Positions 48,969-58,595 of a stretch of DNA of 64,000 bases are shown piece by piece (the first letter of the stretch is position 1; each line of letters begins with the position of its first letter). Below the pieces are notes generated by a model, which ran no database searches, was not told the origin of the DNA, and worked only from the letters and a program-made list of their open reading frames with translations. Location: NCBI RefSeq assembly GCF_010686765.1, contig NZ_JAAGWF010000017.1:124001-188000 (forward strand), read 5' to 3'. A program made the translations under genes and the position numbers. The DNA is from Geodermatophilus sabuli. Lineage in GTDB: Bacteria > Actinomycetota > Actinomycetes > Mycobacteriales > Geodermatophilaceae.

Positions 48969-50285
48969 TCAGCCGCACGGGAGCTCCGCGACGAGCCGGG
49001 TGGGGCCGCCGCGCGGGCTGTCGACGGTGAGCACCCCGTCGACGGCGAGCAGCCGGTCGGTCAGCCCGGCCAGCCCGTGCCCGGGGGCCAGCACCGCACC
49101 GCCGGCGCCGTCGTCCTCCACGACCACCCGCAGCCGGTCCCCGATGCGGGTCACCGCGACCCGGCAGGCCGTCGCGCCGCTGTGCTTGGCCACGTTGGCC
49201 AGCGCCTCGCTGACCACGAAGTACGCGGTGTTCTCCACGGCGGGGGCCAGCCGCTCCTCGTCGAGGTCGACGGCGAGCTCGACCGGCACCGGGGAGCGCG
49301 CCGCGACGGCGGCCAGCGCGGCGGCCAGGCCGCGGTCGGCCAGCACCGGCGGCGCGATGCCGCGGGAGAGGGCGCGCAGCTCCTCCAGCGCCTCACGCGC
49401 CAGCCCGGCGGCCTCGCCGAGCGTCGTCCGGGCCGCCTCCGGGTCACGGTCGAGCTGCCGCTGGGCGCGGGAGAGGTCCATGCCCAGCCGCACCAGGTGC
49501 TGCTGCGGGCCGTCGTGGATGTCCCGCTCCAGCCGGCGCAGCGCGACCGCCTCGGCGGCGACGGCGGCGTCGCGGCCCTGGGCGAGCCGGCCGAGCTCCG
49601 CCTGGGTGGCGGCGCGGGAGGTCAGCAGCGCCCGGCCCACCTGCGCCTGCAGCACCGCCGCCCCGCGGACGGCGAACGGGAGCAGCACGGCGAACACCAC
49701 GCCCAGCACGGTGTACAGCAGGATCCGCCGGCCCGCGGTGCTCTCGAAGCCGAGCAGCTCGAGGAGGTCCTGGTTGTCGGGGCTCGCGGAGGCGTCGGGC
49801 AGCGACCAGTCCCACAGCGCGTAGGTCAGCCCGCCGAGCGCGCCGGCCCAGAAGGTGACCGTGACGACGAAGGACAGGATCGCGAACGGGAACCGCAGGA
49901 CGGCGTGCAGCACGTCCAGCCAGCACTGCGGGTCCCGCAGCGGCGTGAGCAGCCGGCGGACCCGGCCGCCGGTGCCGGTCGTGTAGGCGGGGGCGGGCAG
50001 CGGGTGGCCGAGGACGCCGGGGAGCCAGGCGCGCTCGACGGTGGCCAGCCCGCGGGCGGCCACCAGGGTCCCCGCGAGGACGGCGACGCCGATCCAGACG
50101 ACCAGCAGCCCGGTGCCGACCGCGAGCCCGGTGACGACCAGGACGAACGCCAGGATGGCGAGGGGGAAGGAGACGAGCGAGTAGCTGGTGTCCACGCCCA
50201 GCTGCGGCAGCACCCCGCGCCGGCGGACGGCGGGGGGTGGCAGGGGAGAGGACACGGTCGGCAGGACGGCGGTGTCGGTGGTCAT
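48969..50285 (-). CDS. NarL-type sensor histidine kinase (HisKA_3)
   Basis: A 438-residue kinase from ATG 50285. Two hydrophobic regions at the N-terminal half (about 45-90 and 150-250) form a membrane sensor of the type found in actinobacteria, in which pairs of helices carry the signal. The dimerisation and phospho-acceptor helix is LERDIHDGPQQHLVRLG (histidine in HDGPQQ). The HATPase part contains NVAKHSGA, DDGAGG and HGLAGLTDRL. It phosphorylates the response regulator encoded directly downstream (10-bp overlap if the longer start is used). The signal is unknown. Confidence 0.9.
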   Translation of the reverse strand: MTTDTAVLPTVSSPLPPPAVRRRGVLPQLGVDTSYSLVSFPLAILAFVLVVTGLAVGTGLLVVWIGVAVLAGTLVAARGLATVERAWLPGVLGHPLPAPAYTTGTGGRVRRLLTPLRDPQCWLDVLHAVLRFPFAILSFVVTVTFWAGALGGLTYALWDWSLPDASASPDNQDLLELLGFESTAGRRILLYTVLGVVFAVLLPFAVRGAAVLQAQVGRALLTSRAATQAELGRLAQGRDAAVAAEAVALRRLERDIHDGPQQHLVRLGMDLSRAQRQLDRDPEAARTTLGEAAGLAREALEELRALSRGIAPPVLADRGLAAALAAVAARSPVPVELAVDLDEERLAPAVENTAYFVVSEALANVAKHSGATACRVAVTRIGDRLRVVVEDDGAGGAVLAPGHGLAGLTDRLLAVDGVLTVDSPRGGPTRLVAELPCG

Positions 50286-50509
50286 GCCGTCGAGCCTGGT
50301 CGGCGGAGAGGGGGGGACCCATCCCGCCAGCCGGTCGATCGGGTGTCGGGCTGTCCCGACAGACGCGTGGTGGTCATCTCGGATGGGGATGCTGGCGGCG
50401 CGGCGGCCCCGGTGTCCAGCGGGCACGCCCCGTTAGGGTCGCGGACAGCCGAGCGTGCCGACGTCGTCGCGTGACCGCGTGACCGCGCGCGCCCGGCGGG
50501 GGAGGGGCC

Positions 50510-52174
50510 GTGCGCTCCACGTCGATGCCGATCGCCCTGGCGGCGGTCCTGCTCGCCAGCGGTTGCGGAGCGACCGGTGGAGGGGAGGAGGAGGAACAGC
50601 GGCGGGCCGCGGTCGCCACCTCGGTCCCCGATGCCCGGCTCACCCTGGTCGCCGACGAGGACCCCGTCGCCTCGGCCGCCTCGACCAGCCGGGCGCTGTT
50701 CGACACCGCCGACGTGGTCGTGCTGGCCCGCAGCGGCGATCCGGCCGGCTCCCTCCTGGCTGCCTCGGCCGCGGTCGGACTCGGCGTCCCCCTGCTGGTG
50801 GAGCCGGCCGACGGCGCTGCGGCCGACGCCCTGACCGCCGAGCTCGACCGGCTGGGGACCACCACGGTGCTCGCCGTCGGCGACGCCGAGGGCGGCACGT
50901 CCGACGAGGACGCCGGCGGCACGGACCGCGAGGTGGTCGCCGTGCCGGCCGCCGCGGAGTCCGTGGCGGCCGTGACCGGGCTGGACCTCGGCGAGGTGCA
51001 GGAGACCGACGACGGCCAGGCGCCGGCGGCGGTGGCGGCGCTGGATCCCGGGGACCCCGTCGCGCTGCAGCCGCCGGGGGACGCACCGGACCCGGCCGGG
51101 GACGTCGGCACCCTGCCCGCCGTCGACCGGGCGGAGCCGCTCGAGGGCACGCTGGTGATGGCGACCGGCGACGCGGGCTCGCTGGCCGGCATCGCCACCG
51201 CCCGCGCTGCGGGTGCCCGGGTGCAGCTGACCGGGGGTGTGACCGACCCCCGCGGCTCCGCCGACCTCGTCGCCCTGCTGGGGGAGGAGGAGCCGGACGC
51301 CGTGGTCGCCCTGGGCGCGGGGTTCGGCGCCGAGGAGGGCCTGGACTGGAAGCTCGAGACCGCCGCCACCGGGACGCAGCTGCCCGGCGGCGGTCAGCTG
51401 CTGTTCCCCGGGCACTTCCTCGTGGCGCTCTACGGCCACCCGGGCAGCGGTGCGCTGGGCGTGCTCGGCGAGCAGGACGTCGCGGGGGCGGTCGAACGGG
51501 CACAGGCCCACGCGGCGCCCTACGAGCCGCTGGTGACCGATGCCGCCGTCGTCCCTGCCTTCGAGATCATCGCCACCGTGGCCTCGGAGTTCGCGGGCCC
51601 CGACGGCAACTACTCGACCGAGGTGCCGGCCGAGGACCTGCGGCCGTGGGTGGAGGCAGCGGGGCAGGCGGGCATCTACGTCGTCCTGGACCTGCAGCCC
51701 GGCCGGACCGACTTCGTGGCCCAGGCCGAGCTGTACCGGTCCCTGCTGGAGCTGCCGCACGTGGGCCTGGCACTGGACCCGGAGTGGCGGCTGGCGCCGA
51801 ACCAGGTGCACCTCACCCAGATCGGGTCGGTCGGCATCGACGAGGTCAACCGGGTGGTGACCTGGCTGGCCGACCTGACCCGCGCCGCCGCGCTGCCGCA
51901 GAAGCTGCTCGTGCTGCACCAGTTCCAGGTGCGGATGATCCCCGAGCGGGAGCGCCTGGACACCTCGCGCGAGGAGGTGGCGGTGATGGTGCACGCCGAC
52001 GGCCAGGGCGGCCAGGGGGACAAGCAGGCCACCTGGTCGACGCTGCGCCAGACCGCGCCCGACGCGGTGGCGTGGGGGTGGAAGAACTTCTACGACGAGG
52101 ACGCCCCGATGCTCTCGCCCGAGGAGACGATCGCCCAGGTGAGCCCCCGGCCTCAGCTGATCAGTTACCAGTAG
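50510..52174 (+). CDS. Large lipoprotein with cell-wall-binding-repeat-like N-terminal half
   Basis: A 554-residue predicted lipoprotein from GTG 50510 with GGAGGGG upstream. The signal peptide MRSTSMPIALAAVLLASGC has lipobox LASGC. The region about 45-150 (SRALFDTADVVVLARSGDPAGSLLAASAAVGLGVPLLVEP) resembles cell wall-binding repeat 2 or related Rossmann-like modules. The region about 340-550 is a conserved domain of unknown function (AAPYEPLVTDAAVVPAFEIIATVASEFAGPDGNYSTEVP, LVLHQFQVRMIPERERLD). Nothing marks an enzyme active site. It is divergent from the two-component system, which may control it. Confidence 0.75.
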   Translation: MRSTSMPIALAAVLLASGCGATGGGEEEEQRRAAVATSVPDARLTLVADEDPVASAASTSRALFDTADVVVLARSGDPAGSLLAASAAVGLGVPLLVEPADGAAADALTAELDRLGTTTVLAVGDAEGGTSDEDAGGTDREVVAVPAAAESVAAVTGLDLGEVQETDDGQAPAAVAALDPGDPVALQPPGDAPDPAGDVGTLPAVDRAEPLEGTLVMATGDAGSLAGIATARAAGARVQLTGGVTDPRGSADLVALLGEEEPDAVVALGAGFGAEEGLDWKLETAATGTQLPGGGQLLFPGHFLVALYGHPGSGALGVLGEQDVAGAVERAQAHAAPYEPLVTDAAVVPAFEIIATVASEFAGPDGNYSTEVPAEDLRPWVEAAGQAGIYVVLDLQPGRTDFVAQAELYRSLLELPHVGLALDPEWRLAPNQVHLTQIGSVGIDEVNRVVTWLADLTRAAALPQKLLVLHQFQVRMIPERERLDTSREEVAVMVHADGQGGQGDKQATWSTLRQTAPDAVAWGWKNFYDEDAPMLSPEETIAQVSPRPQLISYQ

Positions 52175-52245
52175 GCCGGGACCCCTCCCGTTCCGTCGGT
52201 GGCCTGTGGTGAGCTGTCGCGGCCCACCCACCCCGAGGAGGTCCT

Positions 52246-53220
52246 GTGACGAGCGTGGTGAGCAGGGAGCTGGATCCGCGGCTCCTGGAGCACCGGCGGG
52301 AGCTGACCGGCTACTGCTACCGGATGCTGGGTTCGGCCTTCGACGCCGACGACGCCGTGCAGGAGACGATGGTCCGGGCCTGGCGCGGGCTGGGCGACTT
52401 CGAGGGGCGGTCGGCGCTGCGGTCCTGGCTCTACCGGATCGCCACCAACGTGTGCCTGGACCAGCTGTCGGGCCGCCAGCGCCGGGCGCTGCCGATGGAC
52501 CTGTCCGGCTCGCCCTGGCAGCCGGTGGAGGCGTCGCTGGCCTCCCGGCGGCCGGGGACGGCGTGGGTGGAGCCGATCCTCGACCGGCAGGTCGTCGCCG
52601 ACGACGCCGATCCGGCCGAGCAGGCGGTGCAGCGGGAGTCGATCCGGCTGGCCTTCGTCGCCGCCCTCCAGCACCTGCCGCCGCGCCAGCGCGCCGTCCT
52701 GCTGCTGCGTGAGGTGCTGCGCTGGAAGGCCGACGAGGTCGCCCAGTTGCTGGACACGACGGTCGCCTCGGTCAACAGCGCGCTGCAGCGCGCGCGGGCC
52801 ACGCTGAGCGACCTCGGCGCGCGCCCCGAACCGCGACAGCTGGACGACGACGACCAGGACCTCCTCGACCGCTACGTCGACGCCTTCGAGCGCTACGACA
52901 TCGACGCCTTCGTCGCGCTGCTGCACGAGGACGCGACCCAGCACATGCCGCCGTACGAGATGTGGCTGCGCGGCCCGGCCGACATCGGCACCTGGATGCT
53001 CGGCCCCGGCAGCAAGTGCCGGGGCTCGCGCGTGCTGCCCACGCGCGCCAACGGCTCACTGGCCTTCGCGCAGTACCGCGCGCGGGAGGGCGGTGGTCGC
53101 GAGCCGTGGGCTCTGCACGTGCTCGAGGTGGACGCGGGACGGATCGCGCGCATCTCGAGCTTCCTCGACCTCGACACGGGTCTGTTCGTGCGGCTGGGTC
53201 TGCCGGCGGAGCTCGACTGA
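52246..53220 (+). CDS. ECF sigma factor with SnoaL-like C-terminal domain (SigX5/SigG type)
   Basis: A 324-residue sigma-70 family protein from GTG 52246. Region 2 is [53 protein letters not shown], region 4 includes [42 protein letters not shown] SnoaL-like domain of about 110 residues ([25 protein letters not shown]) forms the C-terminus. It replaces the anti-sigma partner of other ECF sigmas as a built-in regulator in such families. It matches the actinobacterial SigG/TIGR02960-type group. Target promoters are unknown. Confidence 0.9.
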   Translation: MTSVVSRELDPRLLEHRRELTGYCYRMLGSAFDADDAVQETMVRAWRGLGDFEGRSALRSWLYRIATNVCLDQLSGRQRRALPMDLSGSPWQPVEASLASRRPGTAWVEPILDRQVVADDADPAEQAVQRESIRLAFVAALQHLPPRQRAVLLLREVLRWKADEVAQLLDTTVASVNSALQRARATLSDLGARPEPRQLDDDDQDLLDRYVDAFERYDIDAFVALLHEDATQHMPPYEMWLRGPADIGTWMLGPGSKCRGSRVLPTRANGSLAFAQYRAREGGGREPWALHVLEVDAGRIARISSFLDLDTGLFVRLGLPAELD

Positions 53221-53574
53221 CCCCGGCACCGCTGCCGGGACCGAGGAGACCGCCGGTCCTGCCCGAGGACGGCGCCGACCACCGCGGCCGGACCACCGGT
53301 CGGTGAGCGGACGACGGACGACGGCAGCGGCGCGCCCCACGAGGTGACCGGCTGCGGCTGCCCCCCGCCCAGCCGTCCGTGCGCCGGGCCAGGTCGGATC
53401 CCGGCAACCAGACGGACGGACGGGACGGGCGGGAGGACCACGTCGGCCGTCGTCTCCCCACGTCGAGGTGGAACCGCCCGTCGTGCGGGAACCAGGCGTG
53501 CTCCGCCGACGACTGTGGGGGCATCGAGACGGAGCGGCGACGGGCTGGTCCGATCGGCACGAAGGAGCCCTCCT
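53221..53574. other. Intergenic region upstream of YcnI-like gene
   Basis: 354 bp, GC-rich, without a supportable gene. A conserved metal-regulator motif (for example a CsoR or Zur palindrome) was not recognised. The last part carries the ribosome-binding site AAGGAG (53561-53566) of the following gene. Confidence 0.5.
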
Positions 53575-54315
53575 GTGACATCCCGCCTCGCCCGGGTGCT
53601 GACCGTCCTGCTGGCCGCACTCGTCGCCGTCCTCGCCGTGGGGGTGGGTACGGCGTCGGCGCACGTGCGCGTCAGCTCCGCGGACGCCGCCGCCGGCGGT
53701 TTCGGTGAACTGACGTTCCGGGTGCCCAACGAGAGCGACACCGCCTCGACGATCTCGTTGCGGGTGCAGATCCCCGCGGAGACGCCCCTGGCCTCGGTGA
53801 GCACCAAGCCGGTGCCCGGCTGGACCGCGACCACGACGACGGCCCCGATCGACCCGCCCGTCGACGTCCACGGGACGGCGGTCAGCGAGGCGGTCACCGA
53901 GATCACCTGGACCGCCGACCCGGGCGCCGGCATCGCCCCCGGCCAGTACCAGACGTTCTCGATCAGCGGCGGCCCGTTCCCCGAGGTCGACGCGATGACC
54001 TTCCCGGCCGTCCAGACCTACGACGACGGCCAGGAGTCGGCGTGGATCGAGCCCACGGTCGAGGGTGCGGCGGAGCCGGAGAGCCCGGCGCCGGTGCTGT
54101 CGCTGACCGGCACCGGGGGCACCGACGCCCACGGCGAGGAGACCGACACCCCGACGGTCGAGACGGCCAGCAGCGACACCTCGGCCTCGGCCGGCGGGTC
54201 GGGCACCTCCGGCCTGGCGGTCACCGCGCTCGTCGTCGGCATCGCCGGGCTGCTCGCCGGGCTCGCCGGCCTCGCCTTCGGGCTGTCCGCCCGGCGGCGG
54301 AACACCACCGCCTGA
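53575..54315 (+). CDS. YcnI-like (DUF1775) copper-related membrane protein
   Basis: A 246-residue protein from GTG 53575 with AAGGAG 8 bp upstream. A signal peptide (LTVLLAALVAVLAVGVGTASA) is followed by HVRVSS, so the mature protein starts with a histidine, the copper-binding arrangement of YcnI proteins. The core DUF1775 domain (GELTFRVPNESDTASTISLRVQIP, PVPGWTATTTTAP, GGPFPEVDAMTFPAVQTYDDGQESAWIE) is intact. A Thr/Ser-rich linker and C-terminal transmembrane helix anchor it. It acts outside the membrane. Usual partners (CopC, PCuAC) are not adjacent. Confidence 0.9.
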   Translation: MTSRLARVLTVLLAALVAVLAVGVGTASAHVRVSSADAAAGGFGELTFRVPNESDTASTISLRVQIPAETPLASVSTKPVPGWTATTTTAPIDPPVDVHGTAVSEAVTEITWTADPGAGIAPGQYQTFSISGGPFPEVDAMTFPAVQTYDDGQESAWIEPTVEGAAEPESPAPVLSLTGTGGTDAHGEETDTPTVETASSDTSASAGGSGTSGLAVTALVVGIAGLLAGLAGLAFGLSARRRNTTA

Positions 54316-54533
54316 CCGACGAGGGCTGCCCGGACGGGCAGCACGCACGACGACGGCGTCCCGGCTCCCGCCGGGGCGCCGTCTCGTGCTGTGTGGGTGC
54401 TGCCGAGGGGCGGGCCGGGGCCCGCACCGCGGCGGCAGGCTGCTCCGGCGGGACCTCCGCGCCGCGCGAGAGACGGCACGCGGCCTGACGCGGGTGGGGA
54501 TCGCTGTCTCCCTCTTCAACGTATACGGCACGG

Positions 54534-54554
54534 GGGGACTTGCGGCAAGACCCC
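54534..54554 (+). promoter_or_regulatory. Rifamycin-associated element (RAE)-like inverted repeat upstream of helR
   Basis: GGGGACTTGCGGCAAGACCCC, with the symmetric core CTTGC-G-GCAAG and flanking GGGG/CCCC. The published RAE consensus of actinomycetes is GGGGCTTGCGGCAAGGCCC, found upstream of rifamycin-inactivating and HelR genes. This copy keeps the core but has A on each flank. It lies about 135 bp before the helR start. The whole interval 54316-54688 is otherwise free of genes. Confidence 0.85.
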
Positions 54555-54688
54555 GGTCGGCCCGCAGACTCGCCCGGCCGAGGCCGTGACCTGCCCGAAC
54601 GGGCGGCCGAGTCCAGCCGGGCCCGTGCCCGCCGGAACGCGATCCGGACGTCGTGATCCGGACGTCCTCGCCTCAGATCGGAGACGAC

Positions 54689-56836
54689 GTGACCCCCCTG
54701 ACCGCCAGCGCGTTCGACCTCCCCGACGACCTCGTCGCCAAGACCGACCCGGCGCTGATCGCCGCCGACGAGCGGCACTTCGCGGCCATCGCGGAGAGCC
54801 TGCGGCAGACCGTCGCCGACCTCTCCGGTCGCCTCGATGCGGCGCGCAGGGCTCCGGGCGGGGTCGGCCAGGAGGCCCTGGACCGGGACCTGGAGGTCCA
54901 CCGGCTGACCGCTCGCCTGCGCACGCTGCGCCGCTTCGGCCTGGACCTGTGCCTGGGCCGCATCGTCGGTGCCGACGATGCCGAGCCCGTGTACGTCGGA
55001 CGGCTGGGCCTCACCGACAGCGCGGGGCGCCGGCTGCTGCTCGACTGGCGATCCCCCGCGGCCGAGCCGTTCTTCGGCGCGACCCACGCCCATCCCATGG
55101 GTCTGGCCAGTCGCCGCAGGTATCGCTGGACCCGCGGCCGGATCACCGACTACTGGGACGAGGTGTTCACCGCCGACGGGTTCGAGGGTCACGCCGCACT
55201 CGACGACCAGTCGGCGTTCATCGCCAGCCTGGGCGGCAACCGGTCGGCGCGGATGCGCGACGTGCTCGGCACCATCCAGGCCGACCAGGACGCCGTCATC
55301 CGGGCGGGCTCCGCCGGGGCCCTCGTCGTCGACGGCGGCCCGGGCACGGGGAAGACCGTCGTCGCCCTGCACCGCACGGCCTATCTGCTCTACGCCGACC
55401 CACGGCTGGGTCACCAGCGGGGCGGGGTGTTGTTCGTCGGTCCGCACGAGCCGTACCTCGCCTACGTCTCCGACGTCCTCCCCAGCCTCGGCGAGGAGGG
55501 CGTCCGGACCTGCACCGTGCGGGACCTGGTGCCGCAGGGTGCGGCAGCCGGCGTCGAGGCCGATCCGGAGGTGGCCCGGCTGAAGTCGTCGATGGACGTG
55601 GGCGCGGTGATCGAGACGGCGGTCCGCTTCTACGAGGAGCCGCCGTCGAGGGGGATGACCGTCGAGACCGACTCCGCCGACATCCGGCTGGGCGTGGACG
55701 ACTGGGCGGAGGCGTTCGAGGCGCCGGACCCCGGCACCCCGCACAACGAGGCGCGCGACCAGGTCTGGGAGGCGCTGCTGACGATCCTGGTCGCCGACCA
55801 CGACGGCGACGAGGACGAGGCCCTGCTCCGGGGGTCGCTGCAGCGGAACCGGGACCTCCGCCGCGCGTTCGACCGGGCGTGGCCGCTGCTCGAGGCAGCG
55901 GACGTCGTCGGCGACCTGTGGTCGGTCCCGGCCTACCTGCGGAGGTGCGCTCCGGCGCTCGACCCCCAGGACGTCCGCCGGCTCCAGCGCGCGGACGCGC
56001 AGGCCTGGACGGTGTCCGACCTGCCGCTCCTGGACGCTGCCCGGCACCGGCTGGGTGATCCGGAGACGTCGCGACGCCGCCGTCGGCAGGAGGCCACGAC
56101 CCGCCGCGAACGGGAGCGCATGGCCGACGTCATCGACGAGCTCATCGCGACCGACGACTCCGAGCTGCTGCTGATGACGAGCCTGCGTCACGCCGACCTG
56201 CGCGACGCCCTCGTCGACGACGACGCGCTGCCGACCGCCGACCCGGACCTGCTCGCCGGACCGTTCGCGCACGTCGTGGTGGACGAGGCGCAGGAGCTGA
56301 CCGACGCGGAGTGGCAGATGCTGCTGCTCCGCTGCCCGTCCCGGAGCCTCACCGTCGTCGGGGACCGTGCCCAGGCCCGGGGAGGGTTCCCCGAGTCGTG
56401 GGAGGAACGGCTCGGGCGGATCGGGCTCGACCGGGTCACCCTGGCCTCGCTGAGCATCAACTACCGGACCCCGGAGGAGGTCATGGCCGAGGCGGAGCCG
56501 GTCATCCGGTCCGTGCTCCCCGACGCCAACGTGCCGATCTCGATCCGCAGCAGCGGCGTCCCCGTCGTCCACGGGCCGGTGTCGGAGCTGGCACCGGTCC
56601 TCGGCGCCTGGCTCGACGAGCACGCCGAGGGGGTCGCCTGCGTGATCGGCGATCCCACGTTCCGGGCGACGTCCCGCGTCCGCTCGCTGACCCCGGCGCT
56701 GGCGAAGGGACTCGAGTTCGACCTCGTCGTCCTGGTCGACCCGGAGGCGTTCGGGGAGGGCATCGAGGGAGCGGTCGACCGTTACGTCGCGATGACCCGG
56801 GCGACGCAGCGACTCGTCGTCCTCACGAGCTCCTGA
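54689..56836 (+). CDS. helR: RNA polymerase-recycling motor ATPase HelR (HelD-like)
   Basis: A 715-residue UvrD/HelD-type ATPase. The GTG at 54689 has GGAG at normal spacing; a GTG at 54653 would add 12 residues. The N-terminal coiled-coil arm (about 1-95, SLRQTVADLSGRLDAARRA) probes the RNA polymerase secondary channel in HelD proteins. Walker A GGPGTGKT is near residue 215, the AAA/UvrD core and Walker B VVVDEAQE near 529, and the end has VDRYVAMTRATQRLVVL. Its N-terminal order (LTASAFDLPDDLVAKTDPALIA) matches HelR, which displaces rifamycins from RNA polymerase and rescues stalled enzyme. An RAE-like element precedes it. Confidence 0.93.
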   Translation: MTPLTASAFDLPDDLVAKTDPALIAADERHFAAIAESLRQTVADLSGRLDAARRAPGGVGQEALDRDLEVHRLTARLRTLRRFGLDLCLGRIVGADDAEPVYVGRLGLTDSAGRRLLLDWRSPAAEPFFGATHAHPMGLASRRRYRWTRGRITDYWDEVFTADGFEGHAALDDQSAFIASLGGNRSARMRDVLGTIQADQDAVIRAGSAGALVVDGGPGTGKTVVALHRTAYLLYADPRLGHQRGGVLFVGPHEPYLAYVSDVLPSLGEEGVRTCTVRDLVPQGAAAGVEADPEVARLKSSMDVGAVIETAVRFYEEPPSRGMTVETDSADIRLGVDDWAEAFEAPDPGTPHNEARDQVWEALLTILVADHDGDEDEALLRGSLQRNRDLRRAFDRAWPLLEAADVVGDLWSVPAYLRRCAPALDPQDVRRLQRADAQAWTVSDLPLLDAARHRLGDPETSRRRRRQEATTRRERERMADVIDELIATDDSELLLMTSLRHADLRDALVDDDALPTADPDLLAGPFAHVVVDEAQELTDAEWQMLLLRCPSRSLTVVGDRAQARGGFPESWEERLGRIGLDRVTLASLSINYRTPEEVMAEAEPVIRSVLPDANVPISIRSSGVPVVHGPVSELAPVLGAWLDEHAEGVACVIGDPTFRATSRVRSLTPALAKGLEFDLVVLVDPEAFGEGIEGAVDRYVAMTRATQRLVVLTSS

Positions 56837-56857
56837 CGTCGGCGGGACGTACCGGCA

Positions 56858-58414
56858 TCAGCCGCCGCGGTTGTTCCGGATGACCGTGTCCGCCGCGTTG
56901 TTGGTGATCTTCGTGGCCGTGGTCAGGCCCGTGAGGTCGTTGCCCTCGATGACCACGCCGCTGCAGGCCGCCGCCACGCGGACGGCACGGGCGGTCGTCG
57001 CCCCGGCGGCCTGCCGGAAGGTGGAGCCGGCCACGCGGGCCCCGGCCGCACCCATGAGGTCGACCCCCCAGACCCCGTTCCCGACGTCGGTGAACCGGCA
57101 GTTCTCCACCGACAGCGCCGTCACGGGCGCCGTCGGACCGGCCACGAGCAGCCGCTTGTCGCGCGTACCGGCGAACGAGCACCCCAGCATGCGCACCCGG
57201 TCGGCCTGCTCGACGACGGCGACGACGGTGGACGTGCCCGAGGGGGCCGCGAACGTGCACCCGTCGAAGGTGATCCCGCTGATGTTCGGGCCTCCGACGC
57301 GCAGCACGCTGTTGACCGGCCGGGTGATGGAGGTGCGGGTGAAGGTCACGTCGCGGATCGAGCCGCCGGACGCCGGATCGGTCTGGATCCGGATCTCCTG
57401 CGTCTCCGCGTTCGCGCTCCGGGACATGTCCACCGAGCAGTCGGTGAAGGTCAGGCGCGCGATGGTGCCCGTGCTGTGCGTGTTCTTGACGACGATGCCC
57501 CGGTTGGTGCCGGACCCGCGGCAGGTGCTGAAGGAGCAGTTCGTGACCGACGCGGTCATGCCGCCGTCCCCGCGCGTCCACTCGAGCGCGGCGATCATGA
57601 ACCGGCTCACGGTGCTGACGCCCGTGCAGCCGACGAAGCTGCCCCCGGTGATGTCCATGTCGAAGAGCAGGGCATCGGGGTCGCCGATCGGCACGAACTG
57701 CAGGCAGTCGTCGCCGGACTGCACGTCGCACGAGGTGGCGCGGAAGTCCGCGCCCCCGAGCACGCGGATGCCGCCGGTCCCGGTGGTGGCCGCGCTGTTG
57801 CGGATCTTCACCCCGTCCATGCGGCCCCGGTCGCCGGCGTACATGACCGCCTGCCCACCGGCGTAGGTGTCGATGGTGAGGTTCCGCAGCTCGACGTCGT
57901 CGCCGTAGAGGGCGACGACCACGCCGGTCCGGCTGTGGTCCCTCGCCCCGATCGTCCCCGGACCGGTGATCCGGACACCGTTGGACCGCACCGCGAAGTC
58001 GGTGTTGCGGAGGAAGGCGTTGGCCAGGCCGGGGGTCGCTGCCCAGTCCTTCAGCAGCCGCGCGCCACTGGCCAGCTGCAGCTGCGCGCGGGCGGGCAGG
58101 AGCAGGCTGCGCGTACAGCGGTAGGTCCCGGCCGCCAGCACACCGACAGCCCCTTGTCGCGCCGTCGCGTCGATGAGCCGCTGGACGGCGGCGGTGTCGT
58201 CGGTGGTCCCGTTGCCCGTGGCGCCGAAGTCCCTGGCGTTGAGGACCACGGCCGCGGGCGACTCCGCGGGAGAGAGCAGTCCGATGACCGGGACGGCGGC
58301 CAGCCCGACCCCACCCGCGAGGAGGGCGCGGCGGCGGAATCGGGGGGCGGCCGCCCGACCGCCCTCGACCGGCTGATCGTCCGGGGTGGGAGCTGCGTCC
58401 GGTCGGTCGTCCAC
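56858..58414 (-). CDS. Tat-exported right-handed beta-helix protein (GH28/pectate-lyase-like), copy A
   Basis: A 518-residue protein, with GTG 58414 preceded by GAGGT. A twin-arginine signal (FRRRALLAGGVGLAAVPVIGLL) directs export. The mature part begins with the Pectate_lyase_3-type ARDFGATGNGTTDDTAAVQRLIDA and continues as parallel beta-helix coils. SGDDCLQF recalls the GDDC of GH28 polygalacturonases, and NRGIVVKN recalls the family's RIK region. It may cleave or bind an acidic polysaccharide. It is about 50 percent similar over its length to the neighbour copy B. Confidence 0.85.
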   Translation of the reverse strand: MDDRPDAAPTPDDQPVEGGRAAAPRFRRRALLAGGVGLAAVPVIGLLSPAESPAAVVLNARDFGATGNGTTDDTAAVQRLIDATARQGAVGVLAAGTYRCTRSLLLPARAQLQLASGARLLKDWAATPGLANAFLRNTDFAVRSNGVRITGPGTIGARDHSRTGVVVALYGDDVELRNLTIDTYAGGQAVMYAGDRGRMDGVKIRNSAATTGTGGIRVLGGADFRATSCDVQSGDDCLQFVPIGDPDALLFDMDITGGSFVGCTGVSTVSRFMIAALEWTRGDGGMTASVTNCSFSTCRGSGTNRGIVVKNTHSTGTIARLTFTDCSVDMSRSANAETQEIRIQTDPASGGSIRDVTFTRTSITRPVNSVLRVGGPNISGITFDGCTFAAPSGTSTVVAVVEQADRVRMLGCSFAGTRDKRLLVAGPTAPVTALSVENCRFTDVGNGVWGVDLMGAAGARVAGSTFRQAAGATTARAVRVAAACSGVVIEGNDLTGLTTATKITNNAADTVIRNNRGG

Positions 58415-58595
58415 GGCAGACCTCGTTCCGAGGCGCACCGGCGTGCGCGGTTGGTGTGACCGGCCGCCCGGACGGGCGCTCGGCGGAGCAACGGCAGCCT
58501 GGGCCCGGCGGCGTCGGGATCAGGATGACGAACGGAGGGGAGCCGTGGCCAGTGCTCGGGCGACGGATCCCCCGGTGGTGCTCACGATCAGCGGC

